The notes under the pieces: generated by a model
Seen by the model: only the letters and a program-made list of their open reading frames with translations
Database searches by the model: none
What the model was told of the DNA's origin: nothing
Program-made: the position numbers and the translations under genes
Part shown: positions 17,552-27,091 of the stretch, piece after piece
Numbering within the stretch: position 1 is the first letter of the stretch
Layout: each line of letters opens with the position of its first letter
Assembly (NCBI GenBank): GCA_019637435.1
Contig: JAHBVO010000002.1
Coordinates: forward strand, 1,217,519-1,281,518
Reading direction: 5' to 3'
DNA length: 64,000 nt
From: Candidatus Obscuribacterales bacterium
Lineage (GTDB): Bacteria; Cyanobacteriota; Vampirovibrionia; Obscuribacterales; Obscuribacteraceae

Positions 17552-19335
17552 TGCTGCCTCGCCGGTAGTGTCACCCGAAAAGTGCAACCGTTTTGCCCAT
17601 CGCTGATGACACCAATTGTGCCACCATGTGCTTCTACGATTTGTCTTGCGCTGTATAAGCCTAAACCGGAACCTTTGCCTTCTTCCGATTGCAGTTTTCC
17701 TACCTGATTGAATCTTTCGAACAGCATATGCTGTTTATTTAGGGGAATTCCGGGACCTTGATCGGCGATCTCGAAGTGAATGAACTGCCCGTCTAGTCTG
17801 GCTAGAACTTTTATCTCTCCTCCCTGCGGAGACGCTTTGATCGCGTTGGACAGCAGATTGACGACAACCCTCTGAATCTGTGACGGATCCATTACGATTG
17901 AATCCACGTTCCTGGTACTGACGATTATATTTACGGACTTTTGTTTTGCCAGAAAAGAAACCGACTCCAGACTTTCCTTTAGTAGACCAGCGACTTCGGT
18001 TGGTTTTGTGGACAACGGAATGTCGGTTGATTCTTTTGAAATTGCATCACCAAGTGTTTTCAGCAGGTTGACTATCTTCAAGAAATTGCTGTCTAGAAGA
18101 TCAAGTTTTTGCGTCGTCTTTGTTTCACTACTCTTGAGTTTGAGGACCGAGGATTTTGCTTCCTTTAGCGCCTGGGTCAATTCAATAACTACGATTGTTC
18201 TTAAGTTTTTTGCGAACTGTTCGGTTTTTCGCTCAAAGTCGATGTTGTACAAACAGCAGTAAAGCAACTCGTCTTGACTTGACCAGCGCACGGACCAGAC
18301 GACATCAAATTCGATACCATTTTCTTTCAAAAGAGTCGACTCGAATGAGCCATAAGTTTCCTTCTCTCGAATCTCTTCCAGTCGATTTAAGACGTTAGAT
18401 TTTTGCTTTTCCGGCAGAAGCTCGGTAATCTCGCAATCGACCAGACGACGGGGTTCAAAACCTAAATGTGTCTTTGCCGCGTTGTTGATAATTTGAATCC
18501 GATTTTCTTTGTCGATGGTGCAAATAATGTCTGCGCTGTTTTCAAAGATCGCGCGCTCTGTGCCTGTCCGCCTTTCCAATTCTGCTGCCATTGATTCAAA
18601 GGCGCGACCTAAGTCGCCAATTTCATCATTTGCGTGTTGCATCGGTTCCATCGCATTGACGGGGATGCCGTCAGCAAGTCCGTTGGATAGCTTGATCAAC
18701 TCCTTTAACGGTTTTGACAGTAGTTTCTCGAATGCAATTAAGCCGGTTATAGCGACACAAAAACTCATTGCCAGGCTGCTCCAGAGGATGAAGTGAAAGG
18801 CGCGTCGCACGACTGCATCACTTTCAGCAAGCTCCCGGCGGTTTCTCTTCAGATCGTTCAAAATTATTTGGGACGTTTGGTCGATAGTTGATACGGCGTC
18901 CCGAAGGTCAAATAGCGCGCGAACACTTTCCGTTCGATTCGTAATCGTACTTGTGACCTGATCCAGGCAGTCGCCTAATTTTTCCGCCGCATCACAGATC
19001 GCACGAATTTGTCGCTGATATTCTGCGAACTCGGCATCGGTGGCGACTTTCAAAAACGAGTCTATTTCATGCTGTACGGCAAGTCGTTCGGCCGAACGAT
19101 GCGCCGGGTCAACAGCCTGTTTCCGAAGCAACGCGCGTGCCGTCAGGGTTACGCTACTGACGGATGATACCAGGACCGGTGCCATCCGCGCCATCACGCG
19201 TATCGTTCTAGACTCGTTGGCACTCTCAATTTCAGCGATATTGAGCATTACGGCGCAGGTCGAAAAGAGCGCCAACTCAAAAGTTACCGGGATTGCGACA
19301 ATTAGTAAGAGTTTCCGCGTTAACCGATTTTTCAT
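17548..19335 (-). CDS. Histidine kinase-like protein with intact ATPase but no phospho-acceptor His
   Basis: 595 residues from the ATG at 19335; the frame continues to a GTG at 19389. Two TM helices flank a helical extracytoplasmic domain, followed by HAMP and PAS. The dimerisation region aligns with its partner (IELTQALKEAK against HDLRSPLTAAR) but has Ile384 in place of the His. The ATPase domain is canonical: N-box VVVNLLSNAIKAS, DQGPGI, FERF and GKGSGLGL. It can probably bind ATP but has no site of its own to phosphorylate. First gene of the kinase-kinase-regulator operon, translationally coupled to the next by a 4-base overlap. Confidence 0.88.
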   Translation of the reverse strand: MKNRLTRKLLLIVAIPVTFELALFSTCAVMLNIAEIESANESRTIRVMARMAPVLVSSVSSVTLTARALLRKQAVDPAHRSAERLAVQHEIDSFLKVATDAEFAEYQRQIRAICDAAEKLGDCLDQVTSTITNRTESVRALFDLRDAVSTIDQTSQIILNDLKRNRRELAESDAVVRRAFHFILWSSLAMSFCVAITGLIAFEKLLSKPLKELIKLSNGLADGIPVNAMEPMQHANDEIGDLGRAFESMAAELERRTGTERAIFENSADIICTIDKENRIQIINNAAKTHLGFEPRRLVDCEITELLPEKQKSNVLNRLEEIREKETYGSFESTLLKENGIEFDVVWSVRWSSQDELLYCCLYNIDFERKTEQFAKNLRTIVVIELTQALKEAKSSVLKLKSSETKTTQKLDLLDSNFLKIVNLLKTLGDAISKESTDIPLSTKPTEVAGLLKESLESVSFLAKQKSVNIIVSTRNVDSIVMDPSQIQRVVVNLLSNAIKASPQGGEIKVLARLDGQFIHFEIADQGPGIPLNKQHMLFERFNQVGKLQSEEGKGSGLGLYSARQIVEAHGGTIGVISDGQNGCTFRVTLPARQQ

Positions 19336-19432
19336 GCGCAGCGATTCTGCTCTCCAAGTGGGATGTGCCTCAGAGGAGCTCTGAAGCACATTGTACCCAG
19401 CCTGGCAAAATTGAATTCATCTATAGAGCGCC

Positions 19433-19909
19433 CTATTTCTTGGGTAGATAGGGTTTTGCCTCAATCGGTTTTCCATCGAGACTGTTGATGGGTTTGTGCG
19501 GATCTTTTTGCGGCTTTTCCGGCAGACAGTCTTTAATGCCGCCAAGACCTGGTTTGGGGACTGGCTTTAGCGGATTTTTTTCAGGGAGATCCAGTTCGCC
19601 GATTGGCTGAACTGGCTTAAATGGTTTCTCTGGTTTGACCTGTGACTGATCGGAGTTGAGATTTGGTTTGTCCCGATTGCCGAAGTCTCTAGAACTGGAC
19701 AGTGAATTGTCCTGATTGATAATTTCATTTGAGACGCATTTTTCTATTGTAAGATTAGGAAGGTTTTTGGTCGCGCAGTTATCTGTTCGGTTCGTCAGAT
19801 CGCCGAAGTTCGGAATGCTCTCCATAATCTGGCGAAATGAGAGTCCTTCTCCTGGTGCGGCATTCTGCAATTCACGTGACTTGTGCTGTTCAAATGATTC
19901 TGCTGTCAT
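19433..19909 (-). CDS. Hypothetical Pro/Lys-rich protein
   Basis: 158 residues. The ribosome site GAGG lies upstream of the ATG. The N-terminal half is polar with several Asn; the C-terminal half is a repetitive Pro-Lys-rich stretch (KPEKPFKPVQP type), probably disordered. There is no signal peptide, membrane helix or recognised domain. It lies upstream of the histidine kinase operon on the same strand, separated by about 98 bases. Confidence 0.55.
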   Translation of the reverse strand: MTAESFEQHKSRELQNAAPGEGLSFRQIMESIPNFGDLTNRTDNCATKNLPNLTIEKCVSNEIINQDNSLSSSRDFGNRDKPNLNSDQSQVKPEKPFKPVQPIGELDLPEKNPLKPVPKPGLGGIKDCLPEKPQKDPHKPINSLDGKPIEAKPYLPKK

Positions 19910-20053
19910 GGGCTGATACCTCGATAGTAACTTCGGAAACTATGTTCTGTTCCGGTGTTGCAGAAATCTAAAGTCGGCACGTGACTTTCATGTGACTTGT
20001 GAAAACGAAGAAAAAGTTGGCGGGACCTGCTGCAATACGCAGGATTGCCAACC

Positions 20054-20536
20054 CTATGGAATGTTGAATGAGTTGATGTGGCCTTCCAACTGAGTCGGTT
20101 TTTCTCTGAAAAACACACTAGCTTCTCTGTGCGAGTGTCGTGGAAGGTAATCGAGTTGCAAATCGGCCGACTCCTTGTTTCCACCGGACGATATTTCTAT
20201 CGCGACATCCTGTACCGACTTATTGCTTTTGTTGTCGATTTTCACAGGAACCAAATATCTGCCGTGGATTTCTTGCGGTTTTTCAAAACCGATTTCATAC
20301 TGAAAGTCTTTACTTGAAGGTGTTACTTCAAGGTACACGAGGTAACCGACAAGACCAAGAACAAGCACCAAGCTAAAGCCAAAAACAGTCCACTCAAGCC
20401 AGTTTTTCTCCAGCCGTGCACCTCCTGAATTAGGGGCTGAGTTTGACTTGGCTGCTTTGGCTTCTCTTGCCTTTGTTTGCGAAGAGCGCCTGGTCGTTGA
20501 TGGAGCCTTATCTTTGTTTGTTGTACGCGCCGTCAT
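20054..20536 (-). CDS. TIGR02588-like membrane-anchored protein
   Basis: 160 residues. A basic, Ala/Ser-rich N-terminus of about 45 residues precedes one TM helix (about 48-70, WTVFGFSLVLVLGLVGYL). A periplasmic beta-rich domain follows. It overlaps by 4 bases the end of the TIGR02587-like gene upstream; the two families are known to occur as adjacent pairs of unknown function. GGGAGG lies before the start. The assignment rests on the pair arrangement and domain plan. Confidence 0.65.
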   Translation of the reverse strand: MTARTTNKDKAPSTTRRSSQTKAREAKAAKSNSAPNSGGARLEKNWLEWTVFGFSLVLVLGLVGYLVYLEVTPSSKDFQYEIGFEKPQEIHGRYLVPVKIDNKSNKSVQDVAIEISSGGNKESADLQLDYLPRHSHREASVFFREKPTQLEGHINSFNIP

Positions 20537-21372
20537 TGAATAAGTAACCTCCCTGCCGATGCGCCAAGTGACGTGACGAATGCTAGAACGACAGCTTCTG
20601 ATATAACCACAGCTGGTGACACACCCGACATTTGACCGTACATCCAGAGAAGAACAAATGCCGACCCAATCGAAATGGCGTAAACTACCGATACTGTCTC
20701 AAGCTTGTTGGTTAGCCGCTTCTTGCCTTCTATTTCGTCGGCACCCTTGAAATTACTCATGTAGAGTACTGCTGCAATTACACACAATGATAGAATCATC
20801 AAGCTTATGAGATGAAGTGTCGATGAACTGACTGCGATTTCGAGCACCTCCTCTGTTGGAGCAATGCTGCTTCCTACAAGTGTCGCTCCACAGAAGCTCA
20901 CGAAGATTTGCTCGAAGAATGCTCGCCGGTCGAAACTGTTGTTGTCGTCGCTGTCGCCTTCCATGCCCGTGTCTTCATCGTCGCTCATGAGTTGCGCGGT
21001 GCCAACCGAAACGCCAATTGCTACGGTCATCGCTTCTATTGTTATTTTGCCTAGCGCTTCTTCGATTGGCATGCCGAGCCAGATCTTGTTCAAACAAAAG
21101 AGAATGAGAGTAGAAAGAATAATTCCGAGTCCAAGTTCTTCAACTGAGTCGATGACTACTTCTATGAAACTTGCGTCTCTACGCATGCCTGAGAAGCGGT
21201 TGTAACCCAAGAGCAAAACAAATGTCACACCAACAAAAGCTAACAAGTGTGTCGGCGAAAGTATAAAGCCCTGCCACCACACCTCCATGGTGTAGAGCAG
21301 CGGAAGACTCAGGAGAAAACCGCCGGCCAGACCGCGAGCATATTCTGCTGTCGAATCTTCGATTGTTCGCAT
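20533..21372 (-). CDS. TIGR02587-like integral membrane protein
   Basis: 279 residues with about seven to eight hydrophobic helices. It starts with a conserved-looking segment (Tyr-Ala-Arg-Gly-Leu-Ala-Gly-Gly) and has MEVWWQGF after the first helix, which I associate with TIGR02587 membrane proteins. A long acidic loop (Asp/Glu-rich, about residues 127-145) separates two helical blocks. The function is unknown. It is first of a two-gene operon with the TIGR02588-like gene, sharing an ATGA overlap. No ribosome site is evident. Confidence 0.7.
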   Translation of the reverse strand: MRTIEDSTAEYARGLAGGFLLSLPLLYTMEVWWQGFILSPTHLLAFVGVTFVLLLGYNRFSGMRRDASFIEVVIDSVEELGLGIILSTLILFCLNKIWLGMPIEEALGKITIEAMTVAIGVSVGTAQLMSDDEDTGMEGDSDDNNSFDRRAFFEQIFVSFCGATLVGSSIAPTEEVLEIAVSSSTLHLISLMILSLCVIAAVLYMSNFKGADEIEGKKRLTNKLETVSVVYAISIGSAFVLLWMYGQMSGVSPAVVISEAVVLAFVTSLGASAGRLLIQ

Positions 21373-21641
21373 GATTGAGGTTGTTCGTAGACTTTAGGCT
21401 TGTCTCTCATAGCATATTCCGCAATGCCTGTTGCGGAGCTGTCATTTGTGTACTCTGGAACCGCAATGGGCTTCCGATTCTATTTCGATTAAGCTATCGA
21501 TTTCTATGAATGATGAGTGTTGGATAGTGCCAGCAATTCGGTTGTACACCGAGCGTTCACCATCAATGTTCAAAATGGGAACTATTGGCGCATAAGTGGG
21601 TCGTGCAATTGCATTTAGAAAGTATGTCGCGGAGTTAGACG

Positions 21642-22638
21642 ATGCCTGAAGCTCCTGAAGTCCGAAAGTATGCCGATAACCTTGCGACGGCTCTGGTCGG
21701 TCGACGAATAAAATCGTTCAGCGCTCGTACCAAGGATGCCAAATCCTGGTTAGCTGCTAATGAATCAGAGTTGGTTGGACTGAAAATAGATAAAGTTTTT
21801 GCTCGCGGTAAGAATATCATCGGTCTGATAGAAGGCGGTTACTATTTTTATTCTCATCAGATGATGTGGGGACGTTGGGAAATCCATCCTGGTGGCGAAG
21901 ATATTGCAAGGGACCGAAAGAGAGCGCGCTCGTATCACCACTGATGGTGATACGGCAATCCTGATGTCAGCGCCTGTTTTTGAAATTGGTGAAGGTGAGC
22001 CCTTAAAGGTTGTTCCATATCTGAAACTCTTAGGACCCGATGTGCTGACCTATGGCGAGAAGTTCAATGACGTAGAATTTCGCAAACGACTTTTGCGTAG
22101 GCAAAACAAAAATCGCACACTTGGTGACGTTTTACTTGATCAGCAGATCGCTGCAGGTATTGGGAACTATCTGCGAGCGGAAATAATGTTCCTTGCGAAG
22201 TTGAATCCATGGATGCTGGTCAAAGAGCTATCTTCGTCGCAGTTGGACCTTTTGTGTCGCCTCATCCCTGGCGTGACAAAACAAGCTTATCTGGAGAATG
22301 GGACAACGGTAACGAAAAAACTGAAAAAGCGTTTGTCGGACGATGCAGCTCTAGTTTATGTCCCAGGTAAGGAGTATGGAACACGACACTATGTTTTCCG
22401 AAGAACAAATCTTCCGTGTTTGCTGTGCGCCACTCACGTAAAGCAGCTTCGCCAGACGGTTACGCCATCTAACACGCCGGTGGTCGTAAGTGTTGGCGAA
22501 GGAGCCAGGCGAACAGGAAAAGCGGACGCGTCCGCATTTGCGGGTGAACAGGACGAGGCAGAAGAGAAATCGCGCATTGTTTATTTCTGTCCCGACTGCC
22601 AGTCAGTAGAGGTAAGTCGGTACGCACGTAAACACTGA
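21642..22638 (+). pseudogene. Fpg/Nei-family DNA glycosylase, frameshifted
   Basis: Two frames, 21642-21944 and 21892-22638, join into one Fpg/MutM/Nei-like protein of about 331 residues if one extra A is removed from the AAA at about 21919-21921. The N-terminus MPEAPEV supplies the catalytic Pro2 and Glu3 of base-excision glycosylase/lyases. The helix-two-turn-helix region is DVLLDQQIAAGIGNYLRAE. The C-terminal zinc finger keeps CLLC and CPDC, but the loop between the Cys pairs is 53 residues instead of about 16. It is either a recent frameshift or a read error, because all other conserved parts are intact. Confidence 0.85.
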
Positions 22639-22713
22639 GTCGATGCCAAAAGACTCATAACCCTGGGCTCCTCGTGGTATCATTTGTCGACCCTAAAGGT
22701 TGTTCGGTTGTTG

Positions 22714-24297
22714 ATGGATGTTATCGTCGATCTACTAGTTATCTGCGCGTATTTTGTTCTCGTCGTGTACGTCGGCTTACGATTTGCTAAGGGTAAGGAG
22801 TCTTTTGAAGATTTTGCATTAGGCGGTCGATCTATTCCGTGGTTCGCAGTTTTGGCATCGATCATTGCTGCCGAGACCAGTGCCGCTACCTTCCTCGGTG
22901 CACCCGGTGAAGGCTTTCAGCTGTGCAATTACTCGTACCTGCAGATTCTAATCGGAGCAATAATCGGCCGAATCATCGTTGCACGGTTATTTATCAAAGC
23001 TTTCTTTGATTACAACGTTTTCTCTATTTATGAATATCTGGAGATTCGTTTTGGCAGCAAAACAAGAACGGCGGGCAGTGCTTTATTTCTAGTGACGCGA
23101 TTACTCGCGTCCGGCGCACGGCTGTACGTCGCGGCGATTATTATCGCTGTCGGCTATCAGCTGTTCACCGGAACGCAGCCGACGACCGAGCAGCAGATGG
23201 TAATTTACTTCGGCGCTATTCTATTCATTACGATTTTAACCGCAGTGTACACATCCGTGGGTGGCATCAAAGCCGTTGTTTGGACGGACTGCATTCAATC
23301 CAGCGTCATGTTTGGCGGAGCACTCAGCGCTATCATCCTTTTGATTTTTACGATGCCGGGCGGCTTTTCTACAATCACTGATTTCTTCGCCAGGACACCC
23401 ACACCAATCTTTCTAACTGGTACCGAAAGTGGTGGCTCCTTCTCTGCTAACCTTCGGAGCATTTTAACTTCAGAGTATACGATTTGGGCAGCATTTCTTG
23501 GAGCAACCTTTACAGCCATGGCTACGCATGGCACGGATCAGGACATGGTTCAACGTATGCTCACGGCGAGCGACTATAAGAAAAGTCGTGTTTCACTAAT
23601 TGCATCTGGATTTGCTGACATTCCGATTGCATTTGTATTTCTGACGATTGGAATCCTGATGAATTGTTATTATCAACAAGCGCCGGATACTAACCTTCCA
23701 GGCAAAAACAGTGAAGTTTTTGCCTACTTTATTCTGACGCGCATGCCGGTTGGGTTGCGAGGTCTGCTCGTTGCTGGAATTTTTGCAACGGCGATGGGAT
23801 CGCTGAGTGCAGCTCTCAACGCACTGTCTACTAGTTTTACCAGAGACTTTTACATGCGCAGGCGAATTGCAGCTACAGAGGACGGCGCCGTAAGTGCGGC
23901 AAAGTTTTTCACAATCGTATTTGCTGGGCTAATGACGGTTGTCGCCGGCATTACTGCATTTTTCGTGATAAACCACCCGGACTCTCGCATCATTCCAATC
24001 GTGCTAGGAATTTTTGGATACACATATGGGTCTCTACTCGGAATTTTCCTTCTCGGCTTCTTAACAAAGGACCGAGGGTCCGATGTCGGCAACTGCATCG
24101 CTATGGTCTGCGGTTTTTTTATCGTCTGTCTATTCACTGGAATGCCTGCTCAGATCGCTGAAACTCTCGAATTAAAACATAGCGATGCACTGGAAGCGAT
24201 ACCGGTAATTTCTTTTCCTTGGCGAATAACATTTGGAGCACTCACGACTGTTCTAGTGGCTTCGCTGTTCAAGAAGAAACCAGAGCCACTTTCCTGA
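22714..24297 (+). CDS. Sodium:solute symporter (SSF family)
   Basis: 527 residues from the ATG at 22714; a TTG at 22684 would add ten residues. About 13 hydrophobic helices. SSF hallmarks are visible: the N-terminal FEDFALGGRSIPW segment, the ASIIAAETSAATFLGAPG stretch in TM2, YTSVGGIKAVVWTD, and a helix with TDQDMVQRMLTA. It imports a small organic solute with sodium. The substrate cannot be told. It stands alone, with the convergent TPR-matrixin gene following. Confidence 0.92.
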   Translation: MDVIVDLLVICAYFVLVVYVGLRFAKGKESFEDFALGGRSIPWFAVLASIIAAETSAATFLGAPGEGFQLCNYSYLQILIGAIIGRIIVARLFIKAFFDYNVFSIYEYLEIRFGSKTRTAGSALFLVTRLLASGARLYVAAIIIAVGYQLFTGTQPTTEQQMVIYFGAILFITILTAVYTSVGGIKAVVWTDCIQSSVMFGGALSAIILLIFTMPGGFSTITDFFARTPTPIFLTGTESGGSFSANLRSILTSEYTIWAAFLGATFTAMATHGTDQDMVQRMLTASDYKKSRVSLIASGFADIPIAFVFLTIGILMNCYYQQAPDTNLPGKNSEVFAYFILTRMPVGLRGLLVAGIFATAMGSLSAALNALSTSFTRDFYMRRRIAATEDGAVSAAKFFTIVFAGLMTVVAGITAFFVINHPDSRIIPIVLGIFGYTYGSLLGIFLLGFLTKDRGSDVGNCIAMVCGFFIVCLFTGMPAQIAETLELKHSDALEAIPVISFPWRITFGALTTVLVASLFKKKPEPLS

Positions 24298-24373
24298 ATC
24301 AAGGTATATTGAACAGGTCGGAACAATAGAAGGACTAAAGATAAGGATGGAACAGTGCGAGCTTCAAATTGTT

Positions 24374-25762
24374 TCATTTTAGCTTTTCGATCTCGGCAGC
24401 CTCTTTCGTGCGACCGACCATTTTCAAATATTGCGAGTAGGACTTGATGATTACAGGATAGTTCTCATCGTGCCTGTCCTTTTCAAGTTCCAAAGCACGT
24501 CTAAAATATTGGTCCGGACTCTTCGTGTCTCCTTTTTGGAGGAGATAGAGGGCTTGATTATAGTTAGCTCTAATAAGATTTTGCGTGGGAACGTTACTCT
24601 CAGGTTTCAGAGCGACGGATTTCTCATATTGCGTAATCGCTAACGCATAATCACCATTCTTAGCGGCGATGTTTCCAGCCTCGTTAAGAGATAGCCAGGT
24701 ATCACCCAAGTCCTCTGCGTAAAACTTTTGAATCGTCGCGACATCACGTGCGGTGAGTTTCGGATTTTCAGCGTTAGCCGGATAAACAGAAAACATAACG
24801 TCGCCAGGGTTGCGACTGTGACCGAGCAGACCAAATGCATGTCCGACTTCGTGCAGAGCGCCCCATTGCACCATTACTGGTGTCAACTTTGCAGGTTTTG
24901 GGTCGACGAGAAGCATGCGAATCATTGCGCTCGCCATTCCCTGACCATCGCACTTGTAACGTGTATCACCGAGTTCGGATAAGTTGAGAACGCCAGTAGT
25001 GTCTGTTGTCCACTCAGTCGTAATGTCTGCATCTTTCGCTTTCTTGACGAACTCGACCGATAGCTGTCCATTCGACGCCGCTACCCACTGGTCGAATGCG
25101 TCTTTCAAGAAGGTCTCGTATTCTGGTTTGAAATTTTCCACTCCCTCGCCCGATTTCATGAAGACTTTAATCGGCATGCGACTTTTCGCCCAGCGGAATT
25201 TGTTTCTTGCTTTTATTGACTCGACATAATCAGTCTCGCTTTTGTCGAGATTGCCAATCTCATTTTCTTTTGAAAGCAACTCGATGTGCGCTTTAATTCG
25301 ATCGATCTCAGGCGATGGGGGACCGATTTCAACCACTCTTTTCAAAGCTGGGATCGCTCTCGCCGTGTCTCCTTTGCTCTCGAATGCAACAGCCAGATTT
25401 ATCCACGCTCGGGAGAAATCTGGCTGTAACTTGACGGACTCTTCGAGCTGTGCGATCGCACCATCAAAATGTCCAAGTTTCAACAGTGCGAATCCATAGT
25501 TGCAATGAAAGAGAGAGCGCTCTGGTTCGAGTTTGCACGCCGTCTCGAATTTGTCCGCTGCTGGTTTAAATTCACCGTTGTTGACGAGAACCATACCTTC
25601 GTTATTGGCTGCGATTGCCTGGCGCACTTCTTCCGGCGAAGCTGCAGATGCGCTCGCTTCTCGGTCTGCTCCGAGTGCGATTACCTGCAAGATAGACGCG
25701 AGTGTAATTTTGACAAGACTGCTCTTTAGAGCTGATCTCAGTGGCATTAACGTTCTCAGCAT
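24374..25762 (-). CDS. Secreted TPR protein with matrixin-type zinc metallopeptidase domain
   Basis: About 462 residues. A signal peptide covers roughly the first 40. Residues 45-170 hold about three TPR units, 190-350 a matrixin-like (M10) domain, and the rest two or three more TPRs. The zinc site is HEVGHAFGLLGHS, full HExxHxxGxxH, followed about 9 residues on by the Met of DVMF (Met-turn). It probably cleaves proteins outside the cytoplasm; the TPRs may present a partner. The start at 25762 lies one base after the methyltransferase stop, so the two are coupled; a GTG at 25771 is possible. Confidence 0.85.
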   Translation of the reverse strand: MLRTLMPLRSALKSSLVKITLASILQVIALGADREASASAASPEEVRQAIAANNEGMVLVNNGEFKPAADKFETACKLEPERSLFHCNYGFALLKLGHFDGAIAQLEESVKLQPDFSRAWINLAVAFESKGDTARAIPALKRVVEIGPPSPEIDRIKAHIELLSKENEIGNLDKSETDYVESIKARNKFRWAKSRMPIKVFMKSGEGVENFKPEYETFLKDAFDQWVAASNGQLSVEFVKKAKDADITTEWTTDTTGVLNLSELGDTRYKCDGQGMASAMIRMLLVDPKPAKLTPVMVQWGALHEVGHAFGLLGHSRNPGDVMFSVYPANAENPKLTARDVATIQKFYAEDLGDTWLSLNEAGNIAAKNGDYALAITQYEKSVALKPESNVPTQNLIRANYNQALYLLQKGDTKSPDQYFRRALELEKDRHDENYPVIIKSYSQYLKMVGRTKEAAEIEKLK

Positions 25763-25763
25763 G

Positions 25764-26486
25764 TTATTCACTACTTTTAAAGCCGATTACTAGATGGTAC
25801 AGCGGTACGCCAGAAGGTTCATCTAGGTAATTTTCGATAAGATGACGGCTGACTCGGGAAGCCTTTTCGGGTGATACAGTCTGCAGAACAAATTGTGAAA
25901 GCCACTGTGTCAGGCTGCCGTGATTCTGTATATCCACGGAATAGCCCTGTGACTCCAGATGTCTACTGATTTCGTATGCGTCGGGAAGTGGCCATTCCAC
26001 GTGCTCCTTCACCAGAGGATTATCTGTGAGTTCGAGAACCAAAGCTTGTGAGTCTGTTGTCTGTCTGGATGGGAAGTTTATGAAACAGCTTCGCTTTGCG
26101 ACCTGCGTCACGTGTGTCAAAAATGCTTTTCTATCTTTAGGCTCAACGTGTTCAATTGCATCGATTGACACGACAGCTTCATACGAGTTTTGATTGACAC
26201 TAAATACAGTGCCAGAAGTTGTCGCTGGATCGACAACATCAACCTTGTATTGTGGCAGAAACATTGCTAAGGCGCCGTCAAAACCTCCGACATCTAAGAT
26301 GGTTTCGCTGTCCGGTACCAATCTTTTTATTTCACGGGCAGCACGGTGTAGTCTAACGAACCGATCCCACGTCAAGTCGAAGCGTTTTGTTTCATCAATT
26401 AATTTAACTCTGCACACACCTGTTGCGCTTGTTGGCTGAAGTTCAACACCATCGCTGAGGACAAGGGATATGTGTTTTGATGTCAC
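25764..26486 (-). CDS. Class I SAM-dependent methyltransferase
   Basis: 240 residues from a GTG. The SAM motif I reads ILDVGGFDGALAMFL and is followed by an acidic loop (VDVVDPA). Motif II-like VVSIDAIEHVEPKDRKAF is typical of Methyltransf_11/UbiE-like proteins. The C-terminal part is helical. Substrate unknown. It ends just before the TPR-matrixin gene, a coupled pair, which may suggest modification of a shared envelope target, but this is guesswork. Confidence 0.85.
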   Translation of the reverse strand: MTSKHISLVLSDGVELQPTSATGVCRVKLIDETKRFDLTWDRFVRLHRAAREIKRLVPDSETILDVGGFDGALAMFLPQYKVDVVDPATTSGTVFSVNQNSYEAVVSIDAIEHVEPKDRKAFLTHVTQVAKRSCFINFPSRQTTDSQALVLELTDNPLVKEHVEWPLPDAYEISRHLESQGYSVDIQNHGSLTQWLSQFVLQTVSPEKASRVSRHLIENYLDEPSGVPLYHLVIGFKSSE

Positions 26487-26575
26487 AGGTTATCTCTGAT
26501 TGTGTTCGCGCCCGGTAGTATCAGAACATTGTATCGCTTAAAATGAAAACCGGTGTGATCAGGCGGGTAAGGAAG

Positions 26576-27076
26576 ATGAAATCAATAATTGCCATAGTGC
26601 TGTTCCTGTTTTTACTAATAACCTCAACTCCCGCATATTCCCAGAATGCGAGCGCAAGGGTTGCGAAGAAAACAGCTCCGGTCGTTTCAATCTCCATTGC
26701 CGACCTTCGCAAGCCTGAATTGCTCAAGTCTGAATCGCCGGTGCAATTGGGAGATGGATTTTCTGCGACCAAGAACCTGAACACAATTGATGTCCATATT
26801 CCGGGCGCTTACATGGACACCTTAACTTCCTCTGCGGTGGCGTCTTTACCGATTCAACTGGCTGCGGCGGCTTTCATGAAAGTTATGAAGGTTGACGCTC
26901 AATCGGTGAACGTGATTTTGGAGAAAGCTTGCATTGGTAGCAAAGAGGGGAAGACGGGGGCTGGAGACACGGTCACTTTTCACACGTTCAGATTGGCCAA
27001 TGGGCATAAGTACAAAATCTTCGTTTATCTAAACGAGTACAATGGCATAATGGCAATCGTTTCAGCTGCGCGTTAG
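26576..27076 (+). CDS. Small exported protein of unknown function
   Basis: 166 residues from the ATG at 26576, preceded by AAGGAAG; an upstream in-frame ATG at 26543 would spoil the signal peptide. The signal peptide has a hydrophobic core IIAIVLFLFLLITS and cleavage near AYS. The mature part is a small alpha/beta protein with a central hydrophobic helix (SLPIQLAAAAFM). I recognise no family. It is followed 16 bases later by the CULT-domain gene on the same strand and may share its transcript. Confidence 0.65.
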   Translation: MKSIIAIVLFLFLLITSTPAYSQNASARVAKKTAPVVSISIADLRKPELLKSESPVQLGDGFSATKNLNTIDVHIPGAYMDTLTSSAVASLPIQLAAAAFMKVMKVDAQSVNVILEKACIGSKEGKTGAGDTVTFHTFRLANGHKYKIFVYLNEYNGIMAIVSAAR

Positions 27077-27091
27077 ACCGGGGATTCGGAC

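Noticed and set aside
21900..21944. Programmed +1 frameshift in the glycosylase gene
   Set aside because: No known slippery motif; the shift lies at an A-run typical of indels or read errors.
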